From contig NZ_JAGKJK010000027.1 in assembly GCF_020329435.1 (NCBI RefSeq), positions 1-49,983 on the forward strand: 49,983 nt of DNA. The letters run 5' to 3'. The translations under genes were made by a program, and so were the position numbers. Position 1 is the first letter of the stretch; the number at the start of each line of letters is the position of its first letter. Below are positions 19,190-28,586 of this stretch, one piece after another. The notes beneath the pieces are model-generated. The model was not told the origin of the DNA, did no database searches, and saw nothing but the letters and a program-made list of their open reading frames with translations. Source of the DNA: Bradyrhizobium hereditatis (GTDB lineage Bacteria; Pseudomonadota; Alphaproteobacteria; Rhizobiales; Xanthobacteraceae).

Positions 19190-20203
19190 ATGAGGGTCCA
19201 GACGGTGACCGGGCGGATTCCGGTTGAGAGCTTGGGGCGCACACTGATGCACGAGCATCTGTTCATCGCGTTTCCAGGCGCCCAATTCGATTCGATCGCG
19301 AATTTTGACCGTGCGGAATTCATCAGGGAGGCGGTCCGGCGACTCGTGCAACTTCGCACCGAGCACGGCGTGCGCACCTTCGTAGACCCCTGCCCGATCG
19401 AACTCGGCCGCGACGTTACCATGATGAAGGAGGTTTCGGAAAAATCTGGCATGCAGATCGTCTGCACAACGGGCTTCTACTACGAGGAGATGGGGCTGCC
19501 GAGCTACTGGCGCGCTCGTAGCATCGACGAGATCGCCGACCTTTACATTCGCGAGATAACCGAAGGCATCGGCGACAGCAGTGTGAAAGCCGGCGCCATC
19601 AAAGTCTCGACGGGCGCGCCCTCTGTCACAGCGCATGAGAGGAAGTTTCTGGCCGCCGCCTGCATCGCGCAGAAGGTGACTCGTGTGCCGATCATTACCC
19701 ACACCACCGAAGGCTGCGCCGGGCCAGAACAGCAGCAGCTCCTCGCGGCAGGCGGCGTTGCCGCCCACCGCTGCCTGATCGGCCATTGCTGCACCAACCC
19801 CGATGCTAGTTACCACCGTCACATTGTCGAGGCGGGCTCTTACATTGGGTTCGATCAGGTCGGGACGACGGTGAACGGGTCAGACGACATCCGCGCCGAC
19901 AATTTGGCGAAACTCGTAAGCGACGGATTTCGTGCGCAGATCATGATGAGTATGGATCGCATCTGCGGCAGGCTTGGCAAGTTCAATTTTCATCCCACTC
20001 CCGAGTGGCTCGCCAAGTACGAACGCCTGAAGTGCGAAGGACTCTGGCAAGCACATACCTACATGTTCACCGATTTCATCCCAATGTTGCACGCCCGCGG
20101 TATTAGCCGGGAGGACATCGACACTATTCTGCAGGACAATCCACGACGCTTCTTTTCCGGTGAGGTTTTGCCATCAAACGATGGGGAACTAGTGCGGTCG
20201 TGA
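19190..20203 (+). CDS. Phosphotriesterase-family metal-dependent hydrolase
   Basis: A 337-aa amidohydrolase-superfamily protein of the phosphotriesterase/lactonase type. The binuclear metal ligands are all visible: His21 and His23 in LMHEHLF, the carboxylated lysine Lys138 in AGAIKVST, His171 in ITHTTEG, His199 in LIGHCC, and Asp256 in SMDRICG. The C-terminal DIDTILQDNPRRFF is also typical. I chose ATG 19190 because AGGAGA lies 8-14 bases upstream and the family begins a few residues before VTG-x-I-P. Members hydrolyse phosphotriesters, lactones (including homoserine lactones) or other esters. The substrate here is unknown. It may act with the upstream LLM monooxygenase. No signal peptide is seen, so it should be cytoplasmic. 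Intact. Confidence 0.92.
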   Translation: MRVQTVTGRIPVESLGRTLMHEHLFIAFPGAQFDSIANFDRAEFIREAVRRLVQLRTEHGVRTFVDPCPIELGRDVTMMKEVSEKSGMQIVCTTGFYYEEMGLPSYWRARSIDEIADLYIREITEGIGDSSVKAGAIKVSTGAPSVTAHERKFLAAACIAQKVTRVPIITHTTEGCAGPEQQQLLAAGGVAAHRCLIGHCCTNPDASYHRHIVEAGSYIGFDQVGTTVNGSDDIRADNLAKLVSDGFRAQIMMSMDRICGRLGKFNFHPTPEWLAKYERLKCEGLWQAHTYMFTDFIPMLHARGISREDIDTILQDNPRRFFSGEVLPSNDGELVRS

Positions 20204-20365
20204 TCAAAGACGTACGCTCGCGCGAGCTAATGGGCGGCGATTCCGCGGGGCCTCTAGACTTTAGTTAACGGCATCAGGTGCGACGAGCCTGAATGACCCC
20301 AGTTGGCGGCATCTCTATTCTCGGCCCCGCCATTCTGCAGATGGGTGAGCGGACTCACGAGTAAG

Positions 20366-20476
20366 TCCGCCTTCGACCACATCTTGCATGCAGAGGACGA
20401 GCGTCGGGCCGCGAAGCGGCGGCTGCCGCGCGGCTTCTTCGAGTACATCAATCGCGGCACGGGGGCGTTGGATTGA
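20366..20476 (+). pseudogene. FMN-dependent alpha-hydroxyacid dehydrogenase N-terminal fragment
   Basis: A 35-residue stretch, HAEDERRAAKRRLPRGFFEY and INRGTGALD, matches the start of the glycolate oxidase/lactate dehydrogenase family (A-x-x-x-L-P-x-x-x-F-x-Y-x-x-x-G). A stop follows at 20474 and the next sequence is an IS630 remnant, so only the first helix segment survives. Confidence 0.5.
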
Positions 20477-20534
20477 CAGGTTGTCTTGCACGACACGGAT
20501 ACAGGCGGCCTGAGGGTAATGGACGTCGACGAGT

Positions 20535-21110
20535 TAATCATAGCGTTCGTGTCCACTCTGCGCGGGTGGGATCGGCTGGTCGCACCCCGCCGATGAGCTG
20601 AACAATCTCATCGAAAAACCAGTGGTCGTTCGGGATCTGGCGCTTCAGCGTAGAGATCGACCACATCTTCTATGCGGGCGAAGTATTCACCATCGACATG
20701 AGGAATGCACCACATGTCCTGCGCCAGGTCTTGGTCATTCTCGGCCAGCTGGCAACGCACGGTGTTGCCCGGAAGGCTATCGTGATGGTGAGCTTGACCA
20801 TGGGTCGGCTAGCAACGTCAGCGTCCATCGCCTCCGGCCGGCAGGCGGCTTGGCGCATGCAGTTGCCAGCAACAGGGCCTCTTCCTTGCCGCTGAGCTTG
20901 TGCTGCGCGCCTAGACGCGGTTCCTCGCTCAAGGCCCGCTCCAGATTGCCTTCCACGAAGCGGCGCTTGGTCCGATAGTTGGTAGAACCGCTCATGGGAC
21001 GGTGCGGGCAATCTCCTCGTCGCCGCTGCCCGCGTCGGCCGCCAGCAATCTGCGTCCGGTTGAGTTTGCGCGGCATGGCAGAAAAGTGCACGGCGCCTGA
21101 TTTTTGACTC
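20535..21110 (-). pseudogene. IS630-family transposase remnant
   Basis: Reading the minus strand downward from 21110 gives RKLNRTQI, YRTKRRFVEGNLERALSEEP and GKEEALLLATACAKPPAGRR, then LTLLAD, a WRKDMWCIPHVDGEY-like block, and FFDEIVQLIGGVRP. These are the helix-turn-helix and first catalytic Asp region of the IS630 group common in rhizobia. Several frameshifts are needed and the C-terminal half is missing. Confidence 0.75.
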
Positions 21111-21149
21111 ATCGATCGAGTCGTCCGGACCTCCGACAGGCAAGCGACC

Positions 21150-21300
21150 ATGAATGTACGTTACCGGGTCGAGGTGAGCCAAGCCGAGCGCGACGAACTG
21201 ACCGCGATGCGACGAACTGATCGCGATGCTGAGCGGCGGCAAGCATCGCACGTGGTCCGGCCACTGCCGAACGCTGATTCTCACAGTCGACACGCCCCTC
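21150..21300 (+). pseudogene. IS630-family transposase N-terminal fragment, inverted relative to its neighbour
   Basis: The plus strand starts MNVRYRVEVSQAERDELTA, then LSGGKH in a shifted frame, the N-terminus of the same IS630 group as the minus-strand remnant at 20535-21110. The two pieces face away from each other with their N-terminal regions adjacent. An inversion with a breakpoint near 21110-21150 would explain this. Confidence 0.65.
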
Positions 21301-21803
21301 TACGCCAACAGAGACTCAACGGCTTCGGAATTCTGTTGCCGGCCTCACTGAGCGCCGGCGCCATCCCGATCCTTCATCCACGCTGGACGGCCTTGCTCAT
21401 GTAGCGACGCTCGCCTGATCGCCTCGGTGCCGACCTCTGCGCACTATCCCGACGAATTGCACACGCGGCTCGGTCAACTCGTTTGCACACACAGACAGCC
21501 GATTCGACGCTGATTCTGCGCCAAGGTCAGTAGCTCAACCTGATACATGCGCATCCGGGCAAACATCGAATTCCAACCTGTGGAGACAGCCTGGTCGAAC
21601 GACAAGCTTTGGATCTGCTAGTCTGTCGAAAAGCTTTCGCGTACCTTTAGCGGCGAGTTCCGACGCTGCAACCCGCAGCTCTTGGTAGAGCCCCGAGGCG
21701 GCATTGAATGCTCACGATCTGATCTGCTCGCCAACTTTTCTCTCCTCGATAATCACTGATCTGGTGCAGAATCAAGTTATCGCAGCCGAAGCGAGAGCCA
21801 AAC
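21301..21803. other. Gap upstream of the MFS pseudogene
   Basis: No gene recognised. A 24-base stretch at 21617-21640 (core GTCGAAAAGCT) loosely resembles the tts-box bound by TtsI in rhizobia; see findings. Confidence 0.4.
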
Positions 21804-23260
21804 ATGACCGATCCGCCTAACGCCCGGACATTCAGCGCCAGCGCGCCGTTACGGCGCCGCTACGCTACACCATTCGACGCGTCCGGCTGGCCAACCTGCT
21901 CTCGAATCAGGGCGGCCTGATCAAAACGTCGGCGCGGCCTAGGCGATAATGGTGATGACGTCGTCAACCGATCAGGTCGCGCTGGTACAGACCGACTATG
22001 CCGCCAGTAATGCTGATTTCGATGCTGGCGTGTACCATTGCGGACATGTATGATTGCCGCTACGGCTCGGTCGCGCTGACGGCTCTCGACTGGTTCCTCT
22101 CACCACGCGGAATCTTATGCTTGGCTGTGCGTGGTGTGGGTAGCGGCATGGGATTGATGAGCCCGGCCTGGCAATCCTCTCTCAATGAGCAGATGCTGGC
22201 GACGTGCTATCGGCGGCGGCTGCGCTCAACGGCATCAACTACCATATCGCGTGACCCGCTGTCGAGGGCATTGTGGATGCGAGGCCGAGAACAGTGGCAG
22301 CCTTTGCGCTGAACGCGTTATACTTGCCGCTTTTGATCGCGCTGTTTCATCCGGCACCGTGTGACCGAGCCGTCGCGGCTGTCGCATGAGCAGCCGAGCT
22401 GCGTCATTGTCTCGGGCGTGCGCTATACCGCCAATTCGCGATCGAATAAGGTTGTGCTAACTCGCACCTTGGTAACTGGCAACATCGGCGGCGTGATCAT
22501 CGCGGTAATTCCGCTAGTCGTGGGTGACCCGCTTGGTGTCTCGGCGCGTTTGTGGTCTTGGCGCGACCACCGGGGGGCCCTGCATCGGAGGTCGTCTTCA
22601 TCTTCCCCAATGAGGACGCCATCGTCCGTCTGATCGGCGCGATCCTGCTCGAACAGAACGATGAATGGGCCGTCCAGCGGGCCCGCTACATGACGCTGGA
22701 AACCATCGCGCAATTGAGCGATGATCCCACCGTCAGCTTCCCGGCTATCACCAGCCGACCAGTCCGGCTCTTGCCGGCGAACGCGGGGTCCCACCGCCAG
22801 TTATGTCACGCTTAGGGACACGATCCTCGGCTGCGCTCTTGGTGCTTTTCGGTTTTTGCTTAGGCTCTGGCTCCGCATGCCGCCATCAGTACGCCTAGGT
22901 GCCGGCCGAACCCGAGGTGCGGCTTGCGCTTGCATGTGGTTCAAATCGAATATCGTGTAGCACAGCGCAATGCCGGTGGCCTTTTACAGCCTGATGCAGG
23001 ACGTGCAACGGTCGTGTCAACGCAACAGCGCCTGGTCGATTTGCGCGAGATATTGCCTATCCCGAGCTATGAACTGAGCGGTTCCACTGCCCCACATGGC
23101 TCGATTGTCTGCGCCAACACAACCGCTCGATCGAGTCGGATCGTCATCAGCAGGCCATGGTCTTTCACGTTGGCCCCGACCCGGTGCGCATCCGCCGCAT
23201 GAAGGACTGCCCGTTCGGGTCGGTACACCGGAAGGAAGCCGTGGCCGACCGCGGTCGTCA
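21804..23260 (+). pseudogene. MFS exporter (enterobactin exporter-like) pseudogene
   Basis: Scattered plus-strand frames follow the order of an EntS-like MFS_3 exporter with a C-terminal extension. They run as MLISMLACTIADMYD-RY (21.99-22.07 kb), GSGMGLMSPAWQSSLNEQ (22.14-22.19), RVTEPSRLSHEQ with IVSGVRYTAN (22.35-22.44), VLTRTLVTGNIGGVIIAVIP (22.45-22.51), LWLRMPPS (22.87), and VEIEYRV-like, CPTWLDCLRQHNRS and VFHVGPDPVRIRRM (22.93-23.21). The reading frame changes many times and the middle is replaced by an IS256 transposase tail. It cannot make a transporter. Confidence 0.7.
22582..22754 (+). pseudogene. IS256-family transposase C-terminal tail nested in the MFS pseudogene
   Basis: The plus strand reads SEVVFIFPNEDAIVRLIGA, LLEQNDEWAVQRARYMTLET and DDPTVS, the well-conserved end of the IS256 subgroup found widely in rhizobia. 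Neither the catalytic core nor a terminus is seen. It replaces the central membrane segments of the MFS pseudogene. Confidence 0.75.
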
Positions 23261-23700
23261 ACGAGATCTCGCCGGCCATTGCAATCGCGCCGCGCGGCAG
23301 TATCGAATGACGCGATTAGCATTTTCGCACAACTGGGGACGCGAGACTTCCTCCAGAATGGCGGCTGCCAGTTTGCTGGCGAATCCGGTATCATCCTCGT
23401 TGGCTGCACTTCTTCCGGCCACTGTTCGTCAAACTCTCGGATGACCTCTCAACGATTTGGGGAGTTTCGTGGCGGGCAAGCTTCGATTGCCTTGCGGCAG
23501 TGTCGTCGTGAACTTCTCCGCCGCCTGCGGCGGGATGATTTCCGGGAATCACGACGCGTGCAAAGCCCATCTTGTTCAGCCTGCATTGCTTGGCCGCCTC
23601 ATCGCGAACGAGACCGACGCGATCACAACCTTGCGCGGCAGGTACGGCAACTGAGCTCCTAAAGCGGGATGGGGTTACGCTGAATCGATTTAGGATTGAA
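23261..23700. other. Gap before the IS91-type element
   Basis: Overlapping frames on both strands, none recognised. A minus-strand stretch at 23500-23640 (KMGFARVVIPGNHPAAGGGE) looks like old coding sequence but I cannot place it. Confidence 0.4.
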
Positions 23701-23804
23701 CGAAGCCGCTGGCGCGGCATTTGAGGCAAGGTGGTAACGGCCGCCTCCCGTCTGAGAGGATCGAGGGTTTTCAGAGCCCAACCCTTCAGACAGGAGGTTT
23801 TCCG

Positions 23805-24666
23805 ATGGCCCAGGTGAGCCCTCTCCGCCGACGCATGATCGAGGACATGACGGTCCGCAATTTGTCGCCGGCGACGCAACGATCATATCTGAACGCGGTA
23901 TCGAAGTTCAGCCGCTATTTTGGCCGATCGCCCGACCATTTGGGCTTGGAGGACGTTCACGCGTTCCAGGTTCACCTGGTGGCGACGGGGATCTCATGGC
24001 CGGCACTCAACCAGATCGTCTGTGCGTTGCGCTTTTTCTACGGCGTGACACTCGGCCACAGCGCGATTCCCGAATCGCATCGCCTACGCGCGAGAGCCGC
24101 GCAAGCTGCCGGTCGTGCTGAGTGCCGATGAGGTGGTGAGCTTTCTGGAGGCGATCCCGAGCCTAAAGAGCCGCATAGCGTTGACGACAGTCTATGCCAC
24201 CGGGTTGCGCGTGTCGGAGGTGGTTTTCCTCAAGGTCGCGGATATCGACAGCCAGCGGATGGTAATCCGGGTCGAACAAGGCAAAGGCGGCAGGGACCGT
24301 TACGTCATGCTCTCGCCGCAGCTTCTGAAGATTCTAAGGGCCTATTGGCGGCTAACCCAACCGACACGCTGGCTATTTCCCGGCCGCGACAGTGAGCGGC
24401 CGCTTGATGCGACCGTGCTGCACGCGGCGTGCCGCTCGGCCCACATCGCAGCCGGTCTGAACAAGCGCGTGACGGTGCACACACTCCGGCACAGTTTTGC
24501 GACCCATCTTCTGGAGAACGGCGCCGACATTCGTGTCATCCAGGTGCTGCTCGGCCATGCCAGCCTGCAAAGCACGGCACGCTACGCCCAGGTTGCCACC
24601 AAAACGATCAGCCAGACCCCGAGTCCGCTTGACCGGCTGCGATTAGAGATCGTTCCGCCCGGCTGA
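23805..24666 (+). pseudogene. Tyrosine recombinase of the IS91-type element, single-base frameshift
   Basis: ATG 23805 follows AGGAGG at 7 bases spacing. The first part, MAQVSPLRRRMIEDMTVRN to FFYGVTLGHSAIPE, is a SAM-like core-binding domain. One extra base near 24072 then shifts the frame, and the catalytic domain continues in the next frame as RIAYAREPRKLPVVLSADEV to the stop at 24666. Catalytic residues are present: Arg in TGLRVSEV, His and Arg in HTLRHSFATHLL, His in GHASLQST, and Tyr in ARYAQV. Without the one-base change it would be about 286 aa. A sequencing error or programmed shift cannot be excluded, but the site has no obvious slippery run. Confidence 0.85.
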
Positions 24667-24675
24667 TCGGGCATC

Positions 24676-25851
24676 ATGGGGCCGGCTTTGGAGGTGGCGG
24701 ACATATTCCGTCGCCACGGCGAAGCTTTTCGACAGGCGCATGCCGGTCACCTCGGCCGCGTCGAGCGACGCGTAATGGGCGCCATCACCGCGTGTCGGAC
24801 GGCCGTGCTCGGTGGCCATGTCGAGCAATGCGACGACTGCGGTGCGACCCGCATAGCCTACAACTCCTGTCGCAATCGGCACTGTCCGAAGTGCCAGGGC
24901 GCGGCGCGCGCGCAATGGCTTGCCGAGCGGCAAGCCGAACTCCTTCCCGTGCCGTATTTCCACGTGGTCTTCACCTTGCCGGCGCCGGCCAGAGAGATTG
25001 CTTTCCAGAACAAGGCGGTGGTCTATGCCGTCCTTTTCCGCTGCGCGGCGGAGACGCTAACCACCATCGCGGCCGATCCCAAGCATCTCGGTGCCCAGCT
25101 CGGCGTGACCGCCGTCCTCCATACCTGGGGCCAGACCCTGCAACACCATCCGCATGTCCACTGCGTCGTGCCCGGCGGTGGACCTTCGCTCGACGGCACA
25201 CGCTGGGTCGCTTGCCGGCCCGGCTTCTTCCTGCCAGTGCGCGTCCTCTCCCGGCTGTTTCGCCGCCTGTTTCTGCAAGAGCTGCAAGCTGCCTTCGCGG
25301 CCGGCCAGTTGCGCTTCTTTAGCGATCTCGCCCACCTCGCCGATCCCGCCGCGTTCACCCAGCGGCTCGATCAGCTCCGACGGACCGACTGGGTCGTCTA
25401 CGCCAAGCCGCCATTCGGCGGGCCCGAACAGGTGCTGGCTTATCTCGGCCGCTATGCGCATCGCGTCGCCATCGCCAACAGCCGGCTGATCTCACTCGCC
25501 GATGGTAAGGTGAGCTTTTCCTGGAAGGACTATCGGCAGAATCGCAAAGCCAAGGTGATGACGCTTGATGCAGGTGAGTTCATGCGGCGCTTTCTCCTGC
25601 ACACCCTGCCGGACGGCTTCCATCGCATCCGCCACTATGGCTTCCTCGCCAATGGCGGACGCAACGACCGACTGGCCCTTTGCCGTCAGCTCCTCGCTCT
25701 CCATCTTCCGCCAGATCGAGAAGCCGGCACCGATCCCTTCGCCAAATGTGAGATTCCCGCCTGCCCACATTGCGGCGGCACCATGCGGCGCATCGACGTC
25801 GTCCCGCGAGCCTGCGCGCGCGACCAGCCGCTCCGTTGTGACACGTCATGA
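24676..25851 (+). CDS. IS91-family HUH transposase
   Basis: A 391-aa intact protein. The N-terminal zinc-binding region has CDDCGATRIAYNSCRNRHCP then KC. The HUH motif is in HHPHVHCVVPGGG and the tyrosine region in AYLGRYAHRVAIAN. FSWKDYRQN and a second Cys pair (CPHCGG) near the end are also typical. It nicks single-stranded DNA and drives rolling-circle transposition. It begins 9 bases after the recombinase stop, so the two are likely co-transcribed. It is the best-preserved transposase in the window. Confidence 0.93.
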   Translation: MGPALEVADIFRRHGEAFRQAHAGHLGRVERRVMGAITACRTAVLGGHVEQCDDCGATRIAYNSCRNRHCPKCQGAARAQWLAERQAELLPVPYFHVVFTLPAPAREIAFQNKAVVYAVLFRCAAETLTTIAADPKHLGAQLGVTAVLHTWGQTLQHHPHVHCVVPGGGPSLDGTRWVACRPGFFLPVRVLSRLFRRLFLQELQAAFAAGQLRFFSDLAHLADPAAFTQRLDQLRRTDWVVYAKPPFGGPEQVLAYLGRYAHRVAIANSRLISLADGKVSFSWKDYRQNRKAKVMTLDAGEFMRRFLLHTLPDGFHRIRHYGFLANGGRNDRLALCRQLLALHLPPDREAGTDPFAKCEIPACPHCGGTMRRIDVVPRACARDQPLRCDTS

Positions 25852-26266
25852 CCAGTACTTGCACCATCCACCCCTTCCATGATCACCTTCTCGGTGGCAA
25901 CGTCCGATGTCGCCGTGGTCGCGCTCGTCACCGAACATCCCGCCAATCGTTCGGCCGCGCATCCCAGCGCAGCAAATCCGTCGCTGGATCGCGCGCCCTT
26001 GGCCCGATCAATCGGGTCGCTCACATCAGCTGAATGTCTCGCTAACGCGCGGCGACCACAGGCGCGCCTTCTCCGCAGTCGCACCCGCTGCGCTATTCCC
26101 ATAGCACCAACGACTCCGCGGCTTCGTTCAATCCGGCTTCTATGAGGTCGCACGCTACGACAGAGCGCGCGGCTGGCCTTTGCCACGCGACCTCACAGAA
26201 CCCTCAAGATTCCCAAATCAGCGTATTTCTGATTCACCATGCTGGCTGGGAAGGAGGCCAGCATGG
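25852..26266. other. Spacer between IS91-type element and IS630
   Basis: Contains the 3' non-coding part of the IS91-type element and the left end of the IS630 element (probably near 26220-26245). No other gene is seen. Confidence 0.45.
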
Positions 26267-26716
26267 ATGGGCAAGCCCTACTCTCTGGATCTTCGCAAGC
26301 GTGTCGTGGCCGCGGTCGAGGGCGGAATGTCCCACAATCAAGCAGCCAAGCATTTTGGGATCGCGATCAGCACGGCAATCAACTGGATGAAGCGGGTCGA
26401 TGAGACCGGCAGCGTTGCGCCAGGCCAGATGGGCGGTCACAAGCCGAAGGCGATTTCCGGAGAACACGCGGTCTGGCTGTCGCAGCGGATCAGGAACGAC
26501 GATTTCACCCTGCGCGGGCTCGTTGCCGAGCTTGCCGGACGCTGCCTGAAGGTTGACTACCACTCGGTGTGGATTTCGTGCACGCCGAGAAGCTCAGCTT
26601 CAAAAAAAGCGTGGTGGCTGGCGAACGCGAGCGCCCCGACGCGGCGCGTCGGCGCGCCCAGTGGACAAAGTATCAAGGTCGCGTCGAAGCTGAGCGTCTG
26701 GTCTTCATCGACGAGA
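26267..26716 (+). pseudogene. IS630-family transposase, 5' exon interrupted by a group II intron
   Basis: ATG 26267 has AAGGAGG at 9 bases. The protein begins MGKPYSLDLRKRVVAAVEGG with HTH segments MSHNQAAKHFGIAISTAINW and QRIRNDDFTLRGLVAEL. Near 26570 one base is missing from a G run, so the rest (FVHAEKLSFKKSVVAGERER and VEAERLVFIDE) is in another frame. The gene breaks at FIDE, just before the expected T-W-T-x-T-x-M, and resumes at about 28587. The two halves join cleanly around the intron. Only the frameshift prevents a full reconstructed transposase. Confidence 0.88.
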
Positions 26717-27257
26717 GTATGCTGCAGAGCAACGGAAGGAGTTCAACATGAACTAAAACCGATTGTGAAGCTGCGAGAAAGATGGGGGCCGGCCCCCGAG
26801 ATCGGCTTTCAGGAGCGGGTCTCAAACCAGTCCGAGATGCTGCGGTAAAGAGTCGTGGTGGTGAGCGTCGGATCAAACGTTCGGATTAAACCGAGCAGGT
26901 GAGTGTCCGAAAGACGAACGAAAGTGAACCCTCCGAGGACGCGTCGTTATGAATCCAAGTGTCGTCAAAACCAGGACCGTCTCGTCATCCTGGGACAAGT
27001 CCGCCAGATGCCTGAAGACCGGGCGGCGGCGACCGGCGTAGAGGGGGCGTGAGTCGGACACAGGCTTTCGCGCGGAACTGCAGGAACCAGGCTCTTGATG
27101 CCAAGGGAGAAGCGCAAGCGGCGCCAACCGTGAGGCGAGAGTACCGATGCAGGAGACTGGGGCGAACCGATCCGTAGGAGCGTTGAGGGCCCTGTAGTGG
27201 GGTCGGAGCAAAGGGATCGGGTCAGGTAATCGTACTCTTGGACCAACTGGAAATAGG

Positions 27258-28508
27258 ATGACTTCGAATAGTGCGATAAACAAGCCGTTCTCGATTGAGA
27301 AGCGGCGAGTGTACGAAGCGTACAAGGCGGTCAAATCCAATCGCGGAGCGGCTGGAGTGGACGGACAGACCTTCGAGATGTTCGAGACAGATCTTGCAGG
27401 GAATCTCTACAAGATCTGGAATCGCATGTCGTCAGGGACGTACTTTCCACCTCCGGTGCGCGCCGTCTCCATTCCAAAGAAGACGGGCGGCGAAAGGATT
27501 TTAGGTGTGCCCACTATCAGCGATCGGATCGCGCAGATGGTGGTCAAACAGATGATTGAGCCGGAACTGGAATCCATCTTCCTGCCGGACTCTTACGATT
27601 ACAGGCCGGGAAAATCGGCTCTGGACGCCGTGGGCGTCACGCGTCAGCGGTGCTGGAAATATGATTGGGTTTTGGAGTTCGACATCAAAGGACTGTTTGA
27701 CAATCTCCCGCATGATCTTCTGCTGAAGGCGGTCCGGAGACACGTGAAATGCAAATAGGCGCTGCTCTACATCGAAAGATGGCTGACGGCGTCAATGGAA
27801 ATGGACGGAAAGCTCGTTGAGCGGATCCGCGGAACCCCGCAAGGGGGCGTGATCAGCCCACTACTGGCCAATCTGTTCCTACATTATGCGTTTGATCTCT
27901 GGATGGCGCGGACACATCCGTGGTGTCGGTATGCCGACGACGGACTGGTGCACTGCCGGACCGAGCAAGAAGCAGAAGCCATTAAGGCGGAGCTTCAAGC
28001 GAGGCTGGAGGTGTGCGGACTTCAGATGCACCCGACAAAGACGCAGATCGTCTACTGCAAGGACAACAGGCGTCGGCGAACGTGTCCGAGGGTCAAGTTT
28101 GACTTCCTCGGATATCAGTTCAGGCCGCGGCAGGTGGCAACGTCACAGCGGAAGGAGTTCTTCTGTGGATACACCCCGGCGGTCAGTCCGACAGCTTTGA
28201 AGGTCATGCGAGCGACGATCCGAAGCTTGCACATTCCACGGCAAACGCCGGGGACGCTGGCTGAGATCGCCCAACAGATCAATCCGCTCCTCCGGGGATG
28301 GATAGGCTATTGCGGCCGGTTCAGCCGTTCGGCGCTGTTCTCTCTGGTCGACTACGTCAATCAGAAGCTGAAGGCGTGGATCATGCGAAAGTACAAGCGC
28401 TTCCGGCTCCACAAAACCGGTGCTTCGCTGTTCTTGCGAAAGCTGGCTCGGAATAATGCGGAGCTGTTCGTACACTGGCAGTGGTTCGGAACGACCACGT
28501 TCACCTGA
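27258..28508 (+). pseudogene. Group II intron-encoded reverse transcriptase/maturase with one nonsense codon
   Basis: The frame from ATG 27258 to the stop at 28508 is open except for TAG at 27756-27758. It would give 416 aa, matching RmInt1-type IEPs. RT motifs in order: RGAAGVDGQTFEMF, PKKTGGERILGVPTISDRIA, YDYRPGKSALDAV, VLEFDIKGLFDNL, GTPQGGVISPLLANLFLHY, and the catalytic RYADDGLVHC. The maturase X region is RVKFDFLGYQFRPR to the tail LLRGWIGYCGRFS. No HNH endonuclease follows. The stop replaces a residue that is usually Trp in KCKWALLYIERWL, consistent with TGG to TAG. A single change therefore silences mobility and maturation. Confidence 0.9.
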
Positions 28509-28512
28509 CGGG

Positions 28513-28546
28513 AGCGGTGTGAATCGAGAGGTTCACGTACCGTTCT
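28513..28546 (+). ncRNA. Group II intron domain V
   Basis: A 34-nt hairpin, starting GAGCGGTGTGAA, with a GAGA-type loop and ending CACGTACCGTTC. The length and the pairing of the two arms match the catalytic domain V. It lies a few bases after the IEP stop. The next 40 bases (28547-28586) form domain VI with an unpaired A near GGCCTACTC. Confidence 0.85.
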
Positions 28547-28586
28547 GCGAGAGGCTGGGGGTGAAAATCCTCCGGCCTACTCACCC

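Larger units (their letters stand above)
23700..25870 (+). mobile_element. IS91-family element with accessory tyrosine recombinase
   Basis: A tyrosine recombinase gene (frameshifted) is followed after 9 bases by an intact IS91 HUH transposase in the same direction, a pairing known for a subgroup of IS91 elements. The ends are given only approximately: IS91 elements have no simple inverted repeats and I could not identify ori and ter sequences. Such elements move by rolling-circle replication and can carry adjacent DNA past ter. Confidence 0.7.
26717..28586 (+). mobile_element. Group II intron, RmInt1-like, inserted in IS630 transposase
   Basis: Roughly 1.87 kb between the two halves of an IS630 transposase gene. 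It has about 540 bases of ribozyme 5' region, an intron-encoded reverse transcriptase, then a domain V hairpin and a domain VI. RmInt1 of Sinorhizobium meliloti is of nearly the same size, has an IEP of about 419 aa without an endonuclease domain, and resides in an IS630-group element, so the placement fits that lineage (family knowledge). The exact splice boundaries are uncertain by a few bases: the 5' end (GTATG) deviates from the usual GTGYG. Confidence 0.85.

Noticed and set aside
23096..23662. 188-codon plus-strand frame
   Set aside because: It crosses from the MFS relic into unassigned DNA and is Arg/Ser-rich; the MFS-like residues are in another frame.
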